From Gluconacetobacter dulcium (GTDB taxonomy: Bacteria; Pseudomonadota; Alphaproteobacteria; Acetobacterales; Acetobacteraceae), in contig NZ_JABEQN010000025.1 in assembly GCF_014174165.1 (NCBI RefSeq), positions 1-61,120 on the forward strand: a DNA stretch of 61,120 bases. Direction: 5' to 3'. The notes under the pieces are model-generated. The model had not been told where the DNA came from. It did no database searches and saw nothing but the letters and a program-made list of their open reading frames with translations. This document shows positions 38,846 to 47,899 of this stretch, piece by piece (position 1 is the stretch's first letter; every line of letters begins with the position of its first letter). The translations under genes were made by a program, and so were the position numbers.

Positions 38846-39496
38846 TCAGGCGCGCGAGAACAGCACGTCGTCCGTCAATCGCGATTTCGGCAGTTTCGCG
38901 TTGAAATCGGTCTCGGCATGATAGCCCAGCGACACGATCACCGCCGGCGCCAGCCCCTTCGCCGACAAGCCGAACGCCGCATCCAGCGCCTCGGCATCGA
39001 ATCCTTCCATCGGCGTCGCATCCACCCCCAGCGCACCGGCGGCCAGCAGCAGGAAGCCCAGCGCGATATAGGCTTGCTTCTGCGTCCAGACCGGCAGGTC
39101 GCCCGCCTCTTCATGCAGCGTCACATAGCCGCCGCGCGTCTTGCGCTGGCCCTCGCGCGCCTCCTCGCCGGCAAAGCGGCCATCCGCCTGCTCCTGGTCC
39201 AGCACCGCCTGTAAATAGTCGGCCGGCAGGCTCGTGCGCGCGCACAGCACCACCACATGCGAGGCATTGAGGATCTTCGGCGCGTTGTAAGCAAACGCCC
39301 CCGCCGCCCCTCTGGCCACGCGCGCCTTGCCCGCCTCGTCGTCAGCCAGAATGAAATGCCAGGGCTGCGCATTGACCGAAGACGGGCTGAAGCGCAGCGC
39401 CGCCTTCAGTTGCGCCACGATGTCGTCAGGCAGACGGCGGCCCGTATCGTAAGCCTTGGCCGTGTACCGGTGCTGCAAACTCTCGCTCAGATCCAT
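38846..39496 (-). CDS. NfsB-type NAD(P)H nitroreductase
   Basis: 216 residues from the ATG at 39496 (GGGAGGG upstream); the family is 215-218 long. FMN-binding landmarks: LQHRYTAKAYD, LRFSPSSVNAQPWHFIL, KQAYIALGFLLLAAGALGVDATPMEGFD and the final FNAKLPKSRL. It performs two-electron reduction of nitroaromatics or quinones. The ATG alternative upstream is not supported. It stands between methyltransferase and regulator genes on the same strand. Confidence 0.93.
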   Translation of the reverse strand: MDLSESLQHRYTAKAYDTGRRLPDDIVAQLKAALRFSPSSVNAQPWHFILADDEAGKARVARGAAGAFAYNAPKILNASHVVVLCARTSLPADYLQAVLDQEQADGRFAGEEAREGQRKTRGGYVTLHEEAGDLPVWTQKQAYIALGFLLLAAGALGVDATPMEGFDAEALDAAFGLSAKGLAPAVIVSLGYHAETDFNAKLPKSRLTDDVLFSRA

Positions 39497-39590
39497 GATG
39501 TCGCCCTCCCGCGCGCGCTCTTCGAGCGGGGAAGGTGGGCCGGCACGGGCAACGGGGTCAAGACCCGGCCACGCGGCCCGGCCCAGCGCA

Positions 39591-39809
39591 TCAGGCCGGC
39601 CCGGTCGCTTCCGGCACGATCTGGAACAGGTCTTCCACCGTCGCCTCCAGGCAATCCGCCAGCAGCAGGGCCAGCGCCACCGAGGGCGTAAAGATACCAT
39701 TCTCGACGGTATTGATGGTCTTGCGCGACACCCCCACCCGCTCGGCAAGCTCCGCCTGCGTCAACCCGCGCGCCGCCCGGTATGCTTTCAGTTCCGTCCG
39801 CACCTTCAT
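39591..39809 (-). CDS. small Cro/XRE-family helix-turn-helix regulator
   Basis: 72 residues, almost all one HTH: LKAYRAARGLTQAELAERVGVSRKTINTVENGIFTPSVALAL as guide, with the last helix DCLEATVEDLFQIV. Typical of short regulators paired with a membrane protein. Its ATG overlaps the membrane protein stop (ATGA) and a perfect 20-base palindrome lies upstream of the pair, so it probably represses its own operon. Confidence 0.9.
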   Translation of the reverse strand: MKVRTELKAYRAARGLTQAELAERVGVSRKTINTVENGIFTPSVALALLLADCLEATVEDLFQIVPEATGPA

Positions 39810-40486
39810 TGCAGTGCAGCGGCCCGGCGATCCAGCACCTGATACGCACAGGCCGGAACCGCCAGTGCCATCGCCAGCCCGACCGGACACGCCACCAGCG
39901 CCAGAGAAGGCGCATACAGCAGAATGCCGCCCAGCGCGCACAGCACGAAAATGGCGGTGCCATACCCGATACGCAGCGTCCGCGCCCGCAGGAACATCAC
40001 CCATTCGTCGTCGGGATTAAACACCATGCTGTCCGAAGGCACCATCACGCGGCTGATCTCGACCAGCACGAACAGTCCGAAAAACAGCAGCGGCACAATC
40101 AGCCCTCCAGGATGCGGCTGCGAATCATGCTGGTATTTGTAAAGCGAAACGACAAGAACGACCAGAGACACGAGCAGAAAGGCCATCCGCGCGGAAAAGG
40201 AAATCGGCTGCGCCGTCCGGTTCCTCAACCGCTCCCGCCTGTCACGCATATCCGCCCGCCACCGCCCCCTGCCGAAGGTCACGTAATACAGGCCGATCCC
40301 CGCGCACCACAGCCCGAACAGGATCATGGTTTCCACAAAATATCCGTGCGTGGCTTCAAAGTCCCGGAATCCGAACAGATACCCAAAAGGATGATACCGG
40401 GTCACAAAAAAATCCGCCGCCACGAACAGCGTCCACGTCATGCGGCGCCATTTCGACAGAATGCCCCTGATTCGTCCGCTCTCCAT
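39806..40486 (-). CDS. membrane protein paired with the HTH regulator
   Basis: 226 residues from the ATG at 40486 (GGGAGGGG upstream). Helices near 45-70 (FVETMILFGLWCAGIGLYYVTFG), 100-120 (AFLLVSLVVLVVSLYKY), 130-150 (LIVPLLFFGLFVLVEISRV) and two at 175-215. The pairing of a short XRE regulator with a DUF2178-like or similar membrane protein is common, but no function is known. First gene of the two-gene unit under the palindrome. Confidence 0.7.
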   Translation of the reverse strand: MESGRIRGILSKWRRMTWTLFVAADFFVTRYHPFGYLFGFRDFEATHGYFVETMILFGLWCAGIGLYYVTFGRGRWRADMRDRRERLRNRTAQPISFSARMAFLLVSLVVLVVSLYKYQHDSQPHPGGLIVPLLFFGLFVLVEISRVMVPSDSMVFNPDDEWVMFLRARTLRIGYGTAIFVLCALGGILLYAPSLALVACPVGLAMALAVPACAYQVLDRRAAALQ

Positions 40487-40507
40487 CACACCCCTCCCTT
40501 CGGCACG

Positions 40508-40527
40508 ATGTCACCTATAGGTGACAT
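40508..40527. promoter_or_regulatory. perfect 20-base palindrome, probable HTH operator
   Basis: ATGTCACCTATAGGTGACAT reads the same on both strands and is 21 bases upstream of the membrane protein start. Its TATA centre could overlap a -10 element. It also lies close to the junction with the phage arm. Confidence 0.75.
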
Positions 40528-40589
40528 ACCCACCCGCCTGTCAAGCCCCGGAAAGACCCAGACGCCACCGGCCGGGCTCTGGCACCCGC

Positions 40590-41195
40590 CTACGGCACGG
40601 CCTCGATCTGGAACCAGGTCGTCGTATCCGCCGTCAGCGTAAAAGCCGAGACCGAGGCATAGGAAATAGTAATCGCATCGCCCGGCGACACCGACAGCAC
40701 GCCGGAGGCCCCATTCGCCCCGTCATCGCTGTATCCGGCGGGCACCGAGATCCGGAACGACCCCATCACCCCGACCCCGTTCCGATGCACCAGAAACTGG
40801 TCCGCCCCAATCCCCGACTGCCCGATCGAGAGCGAAACCCGCACCTTGCTCACCCCGGCCGGAATCGTGAACTGCCCCGGCGCCGCCGCCGACCAGAAAG
40901 ACGACGTATCGAGAACCTTGCTGTTCCAGACGTTCATCTGCACCAGATTACCGCCGGTCGCCGCCATCGGCACGGACGCCGAAATGGTCACCATCGCCCC
41001 CACCCACGGCGCGCCCGTCGTGCCGCAGGAAAACCCTCCCCCCGCGGGCGCATAATTCAGATGGTTGCCGCCGGTATCGGGGCAGGCCGGCAACTCCCCA
41101 TGCCCCACCGGCCCCACCACCTGCGCCCGCGCCGGGCCACCGCCCCACGCCCCCAGCACCAGCGCGGCGGCGAGAATCAGCCGTATCGTCGTCAT
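40590..41195 (-). CDS. phage-arm secreted-type protein, 201 aa
   Basis: Starts at the ATG at 41195, overlapping the upstream stop (ATGA). N-terminus TTIRLILAAALVLGAWGGGPARAQ is a convincing Sec signal peptide. The rest is beta-rich (MVTISASVPMAATGGNLVQ, SKVRVSLSIGQSG, ISYASVSAFTLTADTT) like a trimeric C1q or tail-tip jelly roll. It is the last gene of this arm before cellular genes. A phage structural protein with a signal peptide is unusual. Confidence 0.6.
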   Translation of the reverse strand: MTTIRLILAAALVLGAWGGGPARAQVVGPVGHGELPACPDTGGNHLNYAPAGGGFSCGTTGAPWVGAMVTISASVPMAATGGNLVQMNVWNSKVLDTSSFWSAAAPGQFTIPAGVSKVRVSLSIGQSGIGADQFLVHRNGVGVMGSFRISVPAGYSDDGANGASGVLSVSPGDAITISYASVSAFTLTADTTTWFQIEAVP

Positions 41196-41650
41196 TCCGA
41201 ATACCATTGCGTTGTACTGTTCTGCCAGAAAGTAGCGCCCCCACCGGGCACGATCGTAACCGCCTCCCCCGCCGACAGCGCGTCGATCACGCTCCCCACG
41301 GGCGGATAGACCAGCAGCGCGGCGCCCCCCCGGTTCAACACCTTGCGCCAGGTGCCCACCGGCCCTGCCACCAGCACCGCCCCGGTGCCCGCGTTCACGG
41401 TGGTAAACAGATTGACATCCGACGACACGGCCGTCGCCGTCCCCTGCCCGCTCCCCGCCGCCATCAGACCGCCCGAGAACGAAACCGCCGACGGCGCCCA
41501 ATCCCGCCACGCCCCGTTCCACACCTGGATCTGCCCGGTATCGGTCGCGTAATAGACCCCAAGACACCCCGCCGGCAGGCTCGGCGCCACCGGCCGCGCG
41601 GCAACGGTGCCATAGCCCAGATAATCCGTAATCAGCGTGCTGTTACCCAT
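41192..41650 (-). CDS. phage tail protein, hypothetical, 152 aa
   Basis: Starts at 41650 (MGNSTLITDYLGYGTVAARP), overlapping the upstream stop by one base. Contains GVYYATDTGQIQVWNGAWRDWAP, a phage tail-fibre type motif, and repetitive Gly/Ser/Val strands (VSFSGGLMAAGSGQGTATAV). Likely a tail fibre or tip component, by context and motif style; no specific family. Confidence 0.65.
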   Translation of the reverse strand: MGNSTLITDYLGYGTVAARPVAPSLPAGCLGVYYATDTGQIQVWNGAWRDWAPSAVSFSGGLMAAGSGQGTATAVSSDVNLFTTVNAGTGAVLVAGPVGTWRKVLNRGGAALLVYPPVGSVIDALSAGEAVTIVPGGGATFWQNSTTQWYSE

Positions 41651-42273
41651 CAGACCGGCACCCCGATTGTCTGCCCCGCCGGATCGGACAGCATGCCCAC
41701 CGGCGCGATATCCCCATTCACCAGCGGCAGCACGGCGCCTGCCGCACCGCCTGCCTGCCCCAGCGCCCCCCAGCCCGCCACCGTCCCGGCACCGGACTGC
41801 TTGGCCCACACGGCCCCCGCCGGCCCGCCATCCCGTTGCAGGAACAGGTCGCCCACCCACCCCGCAACCCGGCCCTCCGGCCCGCCGAACCCGTCCAGCA
41901 CCCGTGCGCCAGAATGCAGCACCACCACATCCCCCGGCCGCGCGGGGCTGGCCGGCAACAGCCGCAAACCGGGCGCGACGGGGCGCGGCCCCGCCGCCAG
42001 CATCGCCAGCAGCCGCGCGCCCTGCCCCGCCGGCAGCGGTGCCGGCGGCGGAAATGACGCCGGCAGAACGATCCCGGCCGCCCCGCTGGCGGCAATCTCC
42101 GCCACCGGCGTCCCCAGCGCATCGGCAATCGCCGACAGATTGCGGATCGACCCGCTGGCCCCCGCCTGGAGGCGTGCGAGAAACTGATAGGCCGAGAGCG
42201 TCAGCCGCCCGGTCGTCATATCCACGAACGGCCAGTCGCCCACCGGCAGGGTCTGGCGCGGCGGCGCCGGCAT
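41650..42273 (-). CDS. phage tail protein, 207 aa
   Basis: Starts at 42273 (MPAPPRQTLPVGDWPFVDMTTGRLTLSAYQFL), one-base overlap with the gp10-like stop. The opening resembles tail/collar proteins that follow stabilisation factors in podovirus modules; the middle (SPARPGDVVVLHSGARVLDGFGG, LFLQRDGGPAGAVWAKQ) is beta-rich. Role inferred from place in the operon. Confidence 0.65.
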   Translation of the reverse strand: MPAPPRQTLPVGDWPFVDMTTGRLTLSAYQFLARLQAGASGSIRNLSAIADALGTPVAEIAASGAAGIVLPASFPPPAPLPAGQGARLLAMLAAGPRPVAPGLRLLPASPARPGDVVVLHSGARVLDGFGGPEGRVAGWVGDLFLQRDGGPAGAVWAKQSGAGTVAGWGALGQAGGAAGAVLPLVNGDIAPVGMLSDPAGQTIGVPV

Positions 42274-45200
42274 CACTCCATCCCCGTTTCGGTATCCAGA
42301 TAGAACCCGATCAGATTGCGCCGCACCGGGTCCGTCACCTGAAGCCGCAGCACCCGCTGCCGCGCCTGCCCCAGCTTCAGCCAGCGCAACCGCGTGCGAT
42401 ACGCGCCCTGCCGCCCCATCGACCGCCACAGCCGCAACGCGCTCCAGGTCCGCGCCCCATCGTCGGACCAGTCGAGCATGATTTGCGGCTCCACCCCCAC
42501 CGGATCGTCGGCAGCCGGAACGCTCTGCGCATATACGCTCCCCGGCGGGTTCGACGCCGCCGGCACAATCCGCCCCGTCACCGCAAAGCCGCCGCCCGAC
42601 CCGCCATTATCGGCAAATGCCGCCACCGGCGCCCCCGCCTGCACGGTCAGGAAGACCGGCGGCGCCACCCCCAGCGCCCCCGACCCGTCAGACGCCAGAT
42701 ACCGCGCCCCACCCCCCGCATCCAGGAACAGCCCCCGGTTCGCCGCCACCGACAGATCCACGAACGTCTCCGGCGCCGCCACGAACAGATCCGCGACCCG
42801 CGCCGTCGCAAAATCCAGCCGGCCGAAGCGCGTCTGATACTGCGTGCCCGCCGGCACGGGATAAGACCCCACGGCCGTCTGCCGCATATTGCCGCAGATC
42901 GTCACCTCGCCCCCGCTCACATAGGCCACGGCATTGCCATCGCTCCACGGCCCGATCGTGTACCCCGCCCAGTCGGTGGCGGCATAGGCTTCCCCCGAAA
43001 CCGGCGCCCCGATCTGCACCGCCCGCCCGGCGGAATAACGAAAGACCCTGACCGTATCCCACACGCTCGCATTGCCCCGGTTGACGGCACTGTCCGACAG
43101 CCCCACCAGCAGAAACGACACCAGCCAGTCGCCACTCTCCCCGATCGGCGTCAACCCCGGCTGGCCGCCATACACATCCGTCCCCCCGGCCTGCCCGTCG
43201 GCAATGAAGGCATATTCATCGGCGAACGGAATCTGCACGGCCCCGTCGGCATCGATCCAGTTTGCATTGTCGATGCTGTACATCGGCAGCGTGCCGGCCA
43301 GCGCCACGAGCCCGTTCCCGGCGAACTGCGCCGCCAGCGCATCGTACTGCACGGCACCCATCGCAATCCGCACCATCGCCCCATGCGGACAGGCCGGCCC
43401 GATCACCCCCTGCACTTCCGGGTTGGCATTGCCGCCCGCCACCGCGTTGGCTGCCATATCCCCCCTGCTGAAATACAGATAATGATTGGTCCCCCCCTGC
43501 CCGTCCGGCAGAAAGAACCCGACATGGCCGTTATAGCCGGACTGGACCAGCAGATGCGTCCCCAGTTGCGCGGGATAGGCATATTTGATCATCGGCACCC
43601 GGCACGCCGCCCAGGCGACGGTGCTGCCCAGGCCGGGATAAAGCCCGTTGAGCCCCCCCACCCGCGCCGCGCCCCCGATGATCTGCGCGATACTGGGAAA
43701 CACCAGCACCACCCGCGGCACCGCCGGATAATCGATCTGGTACGACAGGATCGGATCGTCGATCGTCTGCGATCCCGCCAGGAAACATTGATTGGCGCCA
43801 TAGATCGGCCCCGGCCCGCCGATAGCATTATAGACGAAGCCCAGAAAACCCGGCGCCGCCTCCCCGTTGGCCTGATACAGCGCAATCCCTTCCCACACCG
43901 CGCCGTCATCCACCCCCACCACCAGATACTGCCCCAGCAGCAGCACCGAGACCGCATTCAGCCGGAAGTTCAGCATATCCAGCCCCGGCGCCATGGTCAG
44001 AATGTCGGCCTGCACGGCAGATTTCGTCAGCACCCACACCACCGACCCCGAAGGCGACACCGCATTGACGGCCCCGCTCCCCAGCGAAATCATGTTCCCC
44101 GACCGATCCGGCATGCAGGACGTATTCGACCACCCGTTATAAACGGCGGTGGACCCGGCCGTATGCCCGCCAAACTGCGGCGCCGCCAGCAGCCCCGCCC
44201 CCTCGCCGCCATTCCACGGCGCAAGCCGCCACCCCTGCCCCACGGGGTTGCCGATCGGCGCCGCCGAAGACCACGCGACCGAGACGGGCACCAGCGCCAC
44301 CCCACCGGCATAAAGCTGCACCTGCTGCTCCCCCGGCGACAGCGACAGGATCAGGTTCACCCACCCCGCCCCCCAGCCGGCAAAAGCGTAGCTGGCCGTC
44401 ACGATCGCCTGCCCCTGCCCGTCGGTCGCCCGCACCACGATCTGCGCCCCGGCCAGCGTCCCGTCGCTGGCCATGCCGATGCAAAAACCCGGCTGCCCGC
44501 CAGCCGCGTCTCCATTGCCCAGCACCAGCCCGCGCGGCGCGCCATCCTCCGGCAGATCCACCCACAGGCTCACCAGCAGACTGGCCAGACCCGGCGCCAT
44601 CCCCTCCGGCGCGCCCGCGCGCACCAGCGCCGCAGGCGTCGTCATCTCCACCCCACGCGGCTGATAGGCCACGCTGGTCACGGCGGGCACGCCCGGCAGG
44701 CCCACCCCCGTCTCCACATCCAGCTCGAACCGCCGCATGAACACGCGCTCGCGCAGCCCCTGCACCGGCGGCGCCGCCAGCAACCCGCGCATGGTCGCCC
44801 CCAGTTCGGTATAGACCAGCGGATTCAACACCCCGACCACACCGCTCAGGCAATCGCCGACCAGCACCCGGCCACGGACCATCAGCGCGCAATTGGCCCG
44901 CCACCGGCCGATCGAACTGTCGGCGCCATCGCCGGTCCAGGATTCCCGCTCGTGCCACAGCCCGGTCGCCACATCATACACCCAGGTCGCGGCCGCCGAA
45001 GGAAACAGCAGGGTGACGAATTTATGTCCTTCCAGCGTATAGCTGAAACACCGCGCATCCGCCCGCGCCGGATAAGCCTGCCACGCCCCCTCGATCGCAT
45101 GGGTCGAAACCCGCTGCGGCTGATACCCCGCCAGCCGATAGAACATCCCGTCATCGCCGAGGAAAAAGACGGTATTATCCTCCAGACAATGCGCATGCGG

Positions 45201-45887
45201 CCCCGCGATTCCCCGCTGGATAAACGCCCCGTCGAACCGCTGGAACGGAAAGGACGGCGCCGCATTCCCCGCGTCGTACCACACCTCGGTCCGCGCCGCG
45301 CCGAACAGATAAAGCTGCTCGTGCGAATTGACGATCGCGAGCAACGGGTCGGCCGTCGCCTCCTTCGAGGCGAACATCGTGCCATCGAACGGCGTCACCG
45401 CCTCCTGCGGCGACAGAAAGAACTGCTGCGTCCCGGCCCGGTTGAAGACGAAATAAGTATCGAAATAAACGACCGAATCCGCCGGATGGAAATTCTCGTC
45501 CACAATCCGCTGCACGCCACCGGCCACGGAATACGACCAGCCGGATTCCCCATCCACCCACACCAGGTCGGTGCCGTTGGTATCCATCGACACCGGCCCC
45601 GTCACCCAGGTCGCGCCCAGTTCCACGGCCGCCCCGTCCGCCTCCACCCGATACAGCGCCTGGCCCGAGACCACATACAGCGCCCCGCCCATCACGCCCA
45701 TGCCCCACACCGGCCCGTCCCCGCACTGCGCGAACGCGACCATGCCGGGGCACCCCCACACCGGCACCGGCGTCTTGGCATCCTTCGGCGCATATTCGGC
45801 ATAGAAATTGACGCAACGCTGCGCATCCAGCGCCACCGAATGCGCCTGGTACGATTGCGCGGCAAACGCCACCTGCTGCACCGCCAT
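42273..45887 (-). CDS. packaged-DNA stabilisation protein (P22 gp10-like) with large insertion
   Basis: 1204 residues against about 470 for P22 gp10. Residues 1 to about 400 match the gp10 pattern: SYQAHSVALDAQRCVNFYAE, TNGTDLVWVDGESGWSYS, RTEVWYDAGNAAPSFPFQRFDG, ARCFSYTLEGHKFVTLLFP. The gp10 C-terminal block (SDDGARTWSALRLWRS, RLRWLKLGQARQRVLRLQVTDPVRRNLIG) is at 1140-1204. About 700 residues of beta-rich sequence (LamG-like start near 420) are inserted between. gp10 plugs the portal vertex; the insert may be a surface or adhesin-like part. Confidence 0.75.
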   Translation of the reverse strand: MAVQQVAFAAQSYQAHSVALDAQRCVNFYAEYAPKDAKTPVPVWGCPGMVAFAQCGDGPVWGMGVMGGALYVVSGQALYRVEADGAAVELGATWVTGPVSMDTNGTDLVWVDGESGWSYSVAGGVQRIVDENFHPADSVVYFDTYFVFNRAGTQQFFLSPQEAVTPFDGTMFASKEATADPLLAIVNSHEQLYLFGAARTEVWYDAGNAAPSFPFQRFDGAFIQRGIAGPHAHCLEDNTVFFLGDDGMFYRLAGYQPQRVSTHAIEGAWQAYPARADARCFSYTLEGHKFVTLLFPSAAATWVYDVATGLWHERESWTGDGADSSIGRWRANCALMVRGRVLVGDCLSGVVGVLNPLVYTELGATMRGLLAAPPVQGLRERVFMRRFELDVETGVGLPGVPAVTSVAYQPRGVEMTTPAALVRAGAPEGMAPGLASLLVSLWVDLPEDGAPRGLVLGNGDAAGGQPGFCIGMASDGTLAGAQIVVRATDGQGQAIVTASYAFAGWGAGWVNLILSLSPGEQQVQLYAGGVALVPVSVAWSSAAPIGNPVGQGWRLAPWNGGEGAGLLAAPQFGGHTAGSTAVYNGWSNTSCMPDRSGNMISLGSGAVNAVSPSGSVVWVLTKSAVQADILTMAPGLDMLNFRLNAVSVLLLGQYLVVGVDDGAVWEGIALYQANGEAAPGFLGFVYNAIGGPGPIYGANQCFLAGSQTIDDPILSYQIDYPAVPRVVLVFPSIAQIIGGAARVGGLNGLYPGLGSTVAWAACRVPMIKYAYPAQLGTHLLVQSGYNGHVGFFLPDGQGGTNHYLYFSRGDMAANAVAGGNANPEVQGVIGPACPHGAMVRIAMGAVQYDALAAQFAGNGLVALAGTLPMYSIDNANWIDADGAVQIPFADEYAFIADGQAGGTDVYGGQPGLTPIGESGDWLVSFLLVGLSDSAVNRGNASVWDTVRVFRYSAGRAVQIGAPVSGEAYAATDWAGYTIGPWSDGNAVAYVSGGEVTICGNMRQTAVGSYPVPAGTQYQTRFGRLDFATARVADLFVAAPETFVDLSVAANRGLFLDAGGGARYLASDGSGALGVAPPVFLTVQAGAPVAAFADNGGSGGGFAVTGRIVPAASNPPGSVYAQSVPAADDPVGVEPQIMLDWSDDGARTWSALRLWRSMGRQGAYRTRLRWLKLGQARQRVLRLQVTDPVRRNLIGFYLDTETGME

Positions 45888-45891
45888 CGCC

Positions 45892-47778
45892 CTACCCCGC
45901 CCGCCCGGCCGGGCCGCAACCGGCGCCGAACAGCACCGATTGCGGCTCCCGGTCCCACGCCTGCGCCATCATCAGCTTGCCGGCCGCTTCCTGCTTCAGC
46001 AGCACATACTGCGCCGGATTGCCCGCCGCCGCGCCCGATCCGTTATATTCGGGCCAGAGTTCGGCCGCGAGATTCCACCGCATCGCCGCCAGCCACTCGT
46101 CGGGAAAATCCGGCACCGCCCCCAGGTCGGCAAACGCCAGCAGCGGCCGCTGCGCGGTAAAGGCCACCGCACTCCCACTGTCCACGGGCGCCGGCCACAC
46201 ATGCAGCACCCCCGCCCCCAATTGCGGATCGTAGAAGAACTGCGTCACCACCCCCGGCACCGTCTTGTTCGGAACATTCGCGTAATCCAGCCGCGACATC
46301 GGTACGAGCGGCGTCTCGATCGCCTGCCCGCCACTCCCCGCGAACTGAAGCCGCCGCGCCGCCGGCACCCGCAACGGCCGCACCATCGGCGCGGGATAGG
46401 CCACAACCCGCGCCCCCTCCGACGCCGCCGACGGCAACGCCGAGGCCAGCGTCAGCCCACCGCCCGCAACCGCCGCCACGCCGGTCCAGAACACGCCGCC
46501 ACCATCCAGCCAGATCCCGACCTGCCATCCGGCCGCGATCCCCCCCACGGCCGCAACACTCACCTGCGCGCCGGCCCCCGCCGCCGCCAGCACCGTCCCG
46601 ACGCACTGGCTGCTCACCGCCACCGCATCCGGCGACCCGGCCCCGATCAGGTAGCGCACCTGCCCCGGTTGCAGGAACAGGGTGCAATCTTCCTCGGCCC
46701 ACACATGAATGCCCGAAGCCTGCCACGCCCGCACCATCGCGTTGAGCGACGCGAACGCGTTCTCCACCAGCCCCAGACGCGGCACCTCCTGCGGCCCCAC
46801 CGCCCCGCACAGCCGCAGCGCCCCCGCGATCATCTGATAGACCGGCTGGCTGAACGGGCAGGTGGTCGTCCCCTCCGGTTCCCGATCCCACTGCGCCGCC
46901 ACGGCGAATTTCTCCGCCGCCATCGCCCGCAGCATCTCGAAACGCTGGGCCGGGCAGTCATATTCCGGCGCCAGTTCCACCGCCAGCGCAAAGCGCAGCG
47001 CGGAAATCCATTCCTGCGGCACATCGGCACGGTCGGCCGCGCCGCCGATATCCTGCAACGGAAGCTGGCAGGTAAACGTCACCGCCACCCGCGCGGTCAG
47101 CGGCGCGGGATAAACGCTGAAAACCCCGGACTCCAATTGCGGATCATAAAAATACTGCGCCGGCGCTCCACCGGGCGCGCCCTTGCCAGAGAGGTTCGCA
47201 TAATCCAGCCGCGACATCGGAATCAGCGGCGTCTCCACCCCCGTCACCAGATCGACGGCCCGCGCCCCGACAATCTTCAACGGCCGCGCGACCGGCACGC
47301 CATACCCGACCACCGCCGCCCCCGCCGAAACCGGGCCGGGCAATCCGCCCGCCAGATAGACCGTCCCCCCCACGACCGACAGCACGGAACTCCAGAACAT
47401 CCCTCCCGCATCGAGCACAATCCCGATCCGGCTCCCCACGCCGATGCCCGCCGCCGTTGCCACCGTCACCTGCGCCGCGCCCGCCACCACCGGCGCGCCT
47501 GCAATCGTGGCAACATAGCTCTGCGCCGCCTGATCCGTGCTGCCGCCGCCGATCCCGTACCGCCCCTGACCGGGCTGGAGAAACACCGTCCCCTCGGCCA
47601 TGGCCCAGACATGCACGCCCGACGCCTGCCACGCCTTGACCAGCCCGTTCAGCGCCGCCAGCGCGTCCTGATACTCGTTCGCCGGCGGCACCTCCCCACT
47701 GGCAATCGCCCCGATCAGCCGCAGCGCGCCGCTGATGATATCGGACGCACCGGGGTTCCATCCCACACTGCCGCTCAT
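45892..47778 (-). CDS. phage tail accessory protein, two tandem homologous halves
   Basis: 628 residues from the ATG at 47778. Two halves of about 310 residues repeat the same motifs in order: ISGALRLIGAIASGEVPP / IAGALRLCGAVGPQEVPR; KAWQASGVHVW / RAWQASGIHVW; FLQPGQGRYGIG / FLQPGQVRYLIG; ETPLIPMSRLDYAN / ETPLVPMSRLDYAN; FYDPQLESGVFSVYPAP / FYDPQLGAGVLHVWPAP. A single half resembles the P22 gp4-like tail adaptor/tail accessory class that precedes gp10. This is an internal duplication in one polypeptide. Confidence 0.75.
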   Translation of the reverse strand: MSGSVGWNPGASDIISGALRLIGAIASGEVPPANEYQDALAALNGLVKAWQASGVHVWAMAEGTVFLQPGQGRYGIGGGSTDQAAQSYVATIAGAPVVAGAAQVTVATAAGIGVGSRIGIVLDAGGMFWSSVLSVVGGTVYLAGGLPGPVSAGAAVVGYGVPVARPLKIVGARAVDLVTGVETPLIPMSRLDYANLSGKGAPGGAPAQYFYDPQLESGVFSVYPAPLTARVAVTFTCQLPLQDIGGAADRADVPQEWISALRFALAVELAPEYDCPAQRFEMLRAMAAEKFAVAAQWDREPEGTTTCPFSQPVYQMIAGALRLCGAVGPQEVPRLGLVENAFASLNAMVRAWQASGIHVWAEEDCTLFLQPGQVRYLIGAGSPDAVAVSSQCVGTVLAAAGAGAQVSVAAVGGIAAGWQVGIWLDGGGVFWTGVAAVAGGGLTLASALPSAASEGARVVAYPAPMVRPLRVPAARRLQFAGSGGQAIETPLVPMSRLDYANVPNKTVPGVVTQFFYDPQLGAGVLHVWPAPVDSGSAVAFTAQRPLLAFADLGAVPDFPDEWLAAMRWNLAAELWPEYNGSGAAAGNPAQYVLLKQEAAGKLMMAQAWDREPQSVLFGAGCGPAGRAG

Positions 47779-47894
47779 GCCGGCACCGGATAAAGACTGC
47801 CGGCCCGATCCACCCCCGGCCGCACGGCCACCAGGACAGACCCCGCCTGCATCACCACACACTGTCGGGCTTGGGAGAGAAAGGAATGTGCCAT
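47775..47894 (-). CDS. short phage ORF, 39 aa
   Basis: ATG at 47894, preceded by GGAG inside the end of the upstream gene; TGA overlaps the next ATG (ATGA). Product MAHSFLSQARQCVVMQAGSV then a Val/Gly-rich tail ending LYPVPA. No family. The double coupling (ribosome-binding site in the previous stop region and ATGA downstream) suggests it is translated and keeps ribosomes loaded onto the duplicated tail gene. Confidence 0.6.
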   Translation of the reverse strand: MAHSFLSQARQCVVMQAGSVLVAVRPGVDRAGSLYPVPA

Positions 47895-47899
47895 CGCCG

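Noticed and set aside
41637-46160. A 1507-codon plus-strand open frame
   Set aside because: Antisense to the gp10-like gene; product is Arg/Pro/His-rich with no domain, and the minus strand gene has clear motifs and coupling.
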